From Actinopolymorpha rutila (GTDB lineage Bacteria > Actinomycetota > Actinomycetes > Propionibacteriales > Actinopolymorphaceae), in assembly GCF_013407855.1 (NCBI RefSeq), contig NZ_JACBZH010000001.1, positions 3,100,001-3,164,000 on the forward strand: a DNA stretch of 64,000 bases, in the 5' to 3' direction. The notes beneath the pieces were generated by a model. That model had not been told where the DNA came from. It was given only the letters and a program-made list of their open reading frames with translations, and made no database searches. A program made the translations under genes and the position numbers. The stretch's first letter is position 1. The number at the start of each line of letters is the position of its first letter. This document shows positions 60,753 to 64,000 of the stretch, piece by piece.

Positions 60753-61469
60753 GTGACTGCGGACACCCGGCCACCAGGTCCCCCGAGACGACGGACGGAC
60801 GGACAGGGAGGCCCCGCGCTGGCCGACCTGCTGGCCCGGGTCGAACGGGCCGAGTGGCCACCGCCCGACGGCACGTTCCGCGTACTGCCGCAGCCCCCCG
60901 GACGCGTCGCGGCGGTGGTCGCGTTCACCGCGCACACCGTGGTCGCCGCGGACGTCCCGCAGGAGTGGGTTCTCTCCCTGCTGGACCGCGCCGACGCCAC
61001 CCACGCCACCGGTGCCACCGACCTCGGCGCGCCGATGAAGCCGGCATTCCTGTCCGCCCTGGCCGCGCGCACGGGCCGCCGGATCGGCGCGCTCGACCAG
61101 GTGATGCTGGCAGGCCGGCTACCCGGCCCGCCGCCGCTGGAGCTGACGGAGATCACCGACTCCGGCCATCCCCGCGTACGCCGGGCGCATCGGTACCGGG
61201 ACGACGTACGCGTGTACGGCGCCGACGGCGGACTCGTGCTGGTCGGCAGAGGACTGGCCGGCCGGTGGGAGCTGGCGTTCGAGGTCGAGCCTGACCGGCA
61301 GGGCCGCGGACTCGGCCGGACGCTGGCCCGCGCGGCGCGCCATCTGCTGCCACCCGGCGCGGGCGCGGTGTGGGCGCAGGTGTCGCCGGGCAACGCCACC
61401 TCGGTCCGCGCGCTGCAGGCGGCCGGCTTCCGCCCGGTCGGCGCCGAGGTGCTGCTCGTCGCGCCGTGA
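60753..61469 (+). CDS. GNAT family N-acetyltransferase
   Basis: A 238-residue protein with a unique N-terminal domain (about 1-110: LADLLARVERAEWPPPDGTFRVLPQPPGRVAAVVAFTAHTVVAADVP, DLGAPMKPAFLSALAARTG). A C-terminal GNAT fold has WELAFEVEPDRQGRGLGRTLARAARHLLPPG (acetyl-CoA loop QGRGLG) and SPGNATSVRALQAAGFRPVG. The substrate is unknown. GTG at 60753 follows CAGGAT by 6 nt, suggesting a leaderless transcript; ATG at 60735 is an alternative start. Divergent from the FetB-like gene. Confidence 0.82.
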   Translation: MTADTRPPGPPRRRTDGQGGPALADLLARVERAEWPPPDGTFRVLPQPPGRVAAVVAFTAHTVVAADVPQEWVLSLLDRADATHATGATDLGAPMKPAFLSALAARTGRRIGALDQVMLAGRLPGPPPLELTEITDSGHPRVRRAHRYRDDVRVYGADGGLVLVGRGLAGRWELAFEVEPDRQGRGLGRTLARAARHLLPPGAGAVWAQVSPGNATSVRALQAAGFRPVGAEVLLVAP

Positions 61470-61643
61470 GCACCGGGTGCGGGCACGGGCACCGAGATGT
61501 GCGCCCGGGTACGACGTCCGAACGTGGGCGGGACCGCCCCGTGGCCGGACACAATTCCGCCGCCCGCCCGGCCTTCGAGTTTCCGGCCGGGTGGGTGAGG
61601 CCCACCGGTAGTGTGGGCGCCGAAACCGTCAGGGAGGCAGTGC

Positions 61644-63260
61644 ATGTCCGGCTCGAGTAGGCGCGCCTTCTTGCTGCGTTCGCTGGCCCTCGGTGTGTCC
61701 GCTCCCACGATCGCGTCCGTCCTCGCCGGCTGCACCGGTGACGACGGCCAGCCGTTCGGCAATCCCGCGACCCGGCAGCGCGCCGACGACGCCGCGCGCT
61801 ACCGCGGGCACATCACCGTTGCCCCGTTGGAGAATCCGCCGAAGGCGGCGCAGGAGGCGCTGACCCGGGCCTACCGCGAGCACCAGCCGGACGTGCAGAT
61901 CTCCTGGCAGACCAGGGACTACAGCGACACCAACGCGTACGGACAGTGGCTGGGCACGCAGTTGTCGGCCAACCGGGTCGGGCCGGACATCGTCACCAGC
62001 GGCTACGCGCAGGACTTCCGCGGCTTCGTCGACTTCAACGAGTACCGCGCGCAGGTCAACCCCTACACCGGTCAGGCCTGGGAGAAGGACTACGACTTCG
62101 GGAAGTACCGCGAGCTCACCGCCGAGGGCACCCGGCCACAGCTCGGCACCGACCAGCTACACCTGTTGTGGTACTACAACAAGGAGATCTTCGCCGCGGC
62201 CAACGTCAGCCCGCCGAAGAACTGGCGTGAGGTCGTCGAGGTCAGCGCCAAGCTCAAGAAGGCCGGGCACATCCCGCTGTCCACCAACTTCGACTACATC
62301 CTTCCCGGCTGGATCTGCTCGGTCTACTTCGACCAGTACCACCCCTCCTGGTCCACCTCCGCGCGCTCCCAGCCGGGCGACTGGAACTGGAACCCCGAGC
62401 TCGACGGCGACTTCGACTACGACGCCAACGACCCGGCGCTGCACGCGAAGTACACCTACAGCGCCCAGCGGTTCTACCAGGCGCTGAAGGCCAAGACGCT
62501 GCGGTACGACACACCGGCGATGGTCGAGCTGGTCACCAACCTGATCAGGGTCTTCCCGCAGTACTCCAACGGCGACTTCTTCGCCTACACCGACCAGTAC
62601 CTCCCGTTCGTACAGGGCAAGGCCGCGATGCTCGTGGACGGCTCGTGGTCGCTGACCCTGCTGCACAAGGATCTTCAGTCACTGACCGAGAGCCGGGCCA
62701 AGAAGCTCGGGATCAAGGAAGGCAAGCTGCAGCCGTTCGACTGGGACGTCTTCGAGTTTCCGCCGATGGAGGGCCCGCTGGTGGAGTCGCGGCCCCGTCC
62801 GCCCGAAGGCACCACCGGTTATCACCTCGGGGTGGTGGAGAAGGAACCCGCGCACACCGAGATGGTGATGGACTTCCTGATGTTCTGGCTGTCCAAGCCG
62901 GGCTACACCGCGTTCCTGCAGGGCACCTCGGACGCGCACGAGCTGGCGCCGGCCGGCCCGCCGATGGTCAACGGCATCGAGTACCCCCGGGACATCGCCG
63001 ACCTGCTCGGGAAGATCCAGCAGAAGGGGATCGTCGGTCCGGCGTACGGCAGTTTCTGGGTCAACGGTCCCGGCGGCGGACGCACCACGCAGATCCTGCA
63101 GGCGTTGTTCACCAACGTCCTGCAGCGCCGGACGCCGCCGCAGGAGTACGCCACCCAGGTGCAGAAGACGATCGAGACGCACTTCGCCGACATCCTGGCG
63201 AACTCCGGCCTCACCGAGGACGACGTGGCCAACCCGGCGCGGCGGCCGCGTTCGGTCTGA
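61644..63260 (+). CDS. ABC transporter solute-binding lipoprotein (carbohydrate type)
   Basis: A 538-residue extracellular binding protein. The N-terminus combines a Tat-like SRRAFLLRS motif with a lipobox (VLAGC, Cys about 30). The mature protein has the family-1 sugar-binding pattern: PDIVTSGYAQDFRGFVDFNEY, LHLLWYYNKEIFAAANVSPPKNWREVVEVSAKLKKAGHIPLS, FVQGKAAMLVDGSWSL and AHTEMVMDFLMFWLSKPGYTAFLQG. It is larger than typical (about 430). No permease or ATPase gene follows, so it must work with a transporter encoded elsewhere. ATG at 61644 with AGGGAGG. Confidence 0.88.
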   Translation: MSGSSRRAFLLRSLALGVSAPTIASVLAGCTGDDGQPFGNPATRQRADDAARYRGHITVAPLENPPKAAQEALTRAYREHQPDVQISWQTRDYSDTNAYGQWLGTQLSANRVGPDIVTSGYAQDFRGFVDFNEYRAQVNPYTGQAWEKDYDFGKYRELTAEGTRPQLGTDQLHLLWYYNKEIFAAANVSPPKNWREVVEVSAKLKKAGHIPLSTNFDYILPGWICSVYFDQYHPSWSTSARSQPGDWNWNPELDGDFDYDANDPALHAKYTYSAQRFYQALKAKTLRYDTPAMVELVTNLIRVFPQYSNGDFFAYTDQYLPFVQGKAAMLVDGSWSLTLLHKDLQSLTESRAKKLGIKEGKLQPFDWDVFEFPPMEGPLVESRPRPPEGTTGYHLGVVEKEPAHTEMVMDFLMFWLSKPGYTAFLQGTSDAHELAPAGPPMVNGIEYPRDIADLLGKIQQKGIVGPAYGSFWVNGPGGGRTTQILQALFTNVLQRRTPPQEYATQVQKTIETHFADILANSGLTEDDVANPARRPRSV

Positions 63261-63325
63261 CGCGGGGCGCCGCGAACTGCGTTCGGGTGCTCGGGCGGTC
63301 CGACGTGTGGAGAAGTCAGGGACTG

Positions 63326-63592
63326 TCAGGGGCGGTCCGGGGCGAGGTTCACGAACTGGTCGCGCGGCTCGCCCGCGGCCGCGCTCACGGCGGAGGGGGC
63401 GGGTCCCGGCCGGCGTGGCTCGCGTACCCCGGCCGGCGGCGGCCCCGCGTCCGGCGGCCCACCCGGACCGTTCGGCCCGGCCGGTCCCGGAGGCAACGGT
63501 GTCCGTCCCCTGCGCAGCCGGGAGAGCAGGCCGCCGCGCCGGCGCGACGGATGACCCACGCCGCGGGATCGTGGTCGAGGTCGTCCGGGCAT
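63326..63592 (-). CDS. Proline/arginine-rich hypothetical protein
   Basis: An 88-residue open frame 7 bp after the HTH gene, same strand. It has an Arg-rich start ([20 protein letters not shown]), then a Gly-Pro collagen-like middle (PPGPAGPNGPGG), ending PRDQFVNLAPDRP. ATG at 63592 follows GGGGAA. The composition is low complexity, so coding is uncertain. If real, it is probably disordered and nucleic-acid binding. Confidence 0.4.
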   Translation of the reverse strand: MPGRPRPRSRGVGHPSRRRGGLLSRLRRGRTPLPPGPAGPNGPGGPPDAGPPPAGVREPRRPGPAPSAVSAAAGEPRDQFVNLAPDRP

Positions 63593-63599
63593 CGTTCCC

Positions 63600-63830
63600 C
63601 TACTTTCGGTTGCGTCTGAGCAGACCGGTGCGGCCGGCGAACCGCTTGTGCACCGCCTGGCGGCTGACTCCGAGCGCGGCGGCGATGACCTCCCAGGAAC
63701 AGCCCTGGACGCGGGCGCGGCGGACCTGGATCTCGGTCTCGGCGTCGAGTTGGCGTTCGAGCTCGGCGATCTGGCCCAGCGCCTCGAGTGGGTCCTTCGC
63801 CCGCAGGGTGTCCACGAGTGTGTCCGGCAC
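63600..63830 (-). CDS. Small helix-turn-helix protein
   Basis: A 76-residue protein. The N-terminal helix (DPLEALGQIAELERQLDAETEIQVRRARVQG) may dimerise. A helix-turn-helix follows (SWEVIAAALGVSRQAVHKRFAG), ending GLLRRNRK. It is similar to small actinobacterial HTH proteins thought to regulate neighbouring genes. GTG at 63830 has no separate ribosome binding site and starts right at the edge of a palindromic operator, so the transcript may be leaderless and autoregulated. Confidence 0.8.
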   Translation of the reverse strand: MPDTLVDTLRAKDPLEALGQIAELERQLDAETEIQVRRARVQGCSWEVIAAALGVSRQAVHKRFAGRTGLLRRNRK

Positions 63831-63831
63831 T

Positions 63832-63879
63832 CTGTCAATCTAGGTTGACAGGGTGCCGTTGTCAACCAAAGTTGGCAAC
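63832..63879. promoter_or_regulatory. Twin palindromes upstream of the HTH gene
   Basis: Two related inverted repeats share the core TGTCAA/TTGACA. The first is CTGTCAA-TCTAGG-TTGACAG (63832-63851, perfect 7-bp arms). The second is GTTGTCAAC-CAAA-GTTGGCAAC (63858-63879, 9-bp arms, one mismatch). The first begins 1 bp upstream of the GTG. It is a strong candidate autoregulatory operator. Confidence 0.6.
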
Positions 63880-63906
63880 GCGCCTGAGGGGATCGTGGGA
63901 CCGGAC

Positions 63907-64000
63907 CTACGGTGAGACGCGTCCCAGCTCGCCGCGTGAGCTGATGCCGAGCTTCGGGTACGCCTTGTAAAGGTGGTACGCGACGGTCCGCGGGCTGAGG
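63907..64000 (-). CDS. LuxR-type HTH regulator, C-terminal end only
   Basis: The right edge of the window cuts this gene. The last 30 codons read LSPRTVAYHLYKAYPKLGISSRGELGR and a stop. This is the recognition-helix end of a LuxR/GerE DNA-binding domain (TVxxHxxxxxxKLGIxSRxEL). The rest, probably a LuxR or LuxR/LAL protein, lies outside. Confidence 0.8.
   Translation of the reverse strand, partial: LSPRTVAYHLYKAYPKLGISSRGELGRVSP

Noticed and set aside
57591..61469. A 1292-codon open frame on the plus strand opposite parC
   Set aside because: It is the antisense shadow of parC. Only its last 239 codons (GNAT, from 60753) show protein-like sequence.

Overview
High-GC actinobacterial chromosome, most likely of the Nocardioidaceae/Actinopolymorphaceae type (Kribbella- or Actinopolymorpha-like). 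The signs are strong G/C third-codon bias, frequent GTG/TTG starts, RbpA, a WhiB protein, a principal sigma factor next to the topoisomerase IV genes, an MprAB-PepD-like envelope-stress operon, DUF7455, DUF4192 and DUF2277 proteins, and many secreted Tat/Sec proteins. The genus is an inference; no rRNA or tRNA gene is present to settle it. There is no prophage, insertion sequence or CRISPR array.

Layout. 1-6.1 kb: the start of a secreted protein, lipoate ligase, phosphoglucomutase, an MFS exporter, secG and rbpA. 6.4-10.8 kb: secreted sialidase, HAD phosphatase and a GHL10 glycosidase. 10.9-20 kb: sugar and sialic-acid genes: SDR, EcsC, two phytanoyl-CoA-dioxygenase-like enzymes, ribokinase, an AraC regulator, a second sialidase coupled to a DHDPS/NanA-like lyase, and a divergent FadR-type GntR regulator. 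20-29 kb: thioesterase, thiamine-binding protein, GNAT, spermidine-synthase-like, arginase-like, ArfB, GPP34, aldo-keto reductase, a lamin-tail-domain protein and a PfkB kinase. 29-38 kb: a group-2 sigma factor, ATP-dependent ligase, pyrD, the htrA-mprB-mprA operon and acylphosphatase. 38-48 kb: a lipoprotein/PKD pair, DNA polymerase IV, a P450, DUF4192, a glutamate-cysteine-ligase-like enzyme, WhiB and a universal stress protein. 48-60 kb: principal sigma factor with an adjacent paralogue, a secreted GH144-like enzyme, DUF7455 with a small overlapping gene, topoisomerase IV parE and parC with a decayed amino-acid permease between them. 60-64 kb: FetB-like permease, GNAT, an orphan solute-binding lipoprotein, a small HTH regulator and the end of a LuxR-type regulator.

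How it fits together. The clearest candidate system is a sialic-acid regulon. Three tandem 7-bp repeats (GGACRTR, GGACRTG, GGATGTC) lie in the divergent promoter of gntR and the lyase-sialidase operon. The same triple, in the same orientation relative to transcription, lies at the promoter of the secreted sialidase 13 kb away. This resembles in layout the tandem GGTATA sites of E. coli NanR but has a different sequence. The second recurring oddity is short tandem duplication over gene 3' ends, usually including the stop codon (DUF2277, arfB, a hypothetical gene, parE and the permease remnant), plus an in-frame 15-bp minisatellite in ribokinase. The third is a tandem copy of the principal sigma factor that has lost region 1.1 but kept essentially identical promoter-recognition helices.
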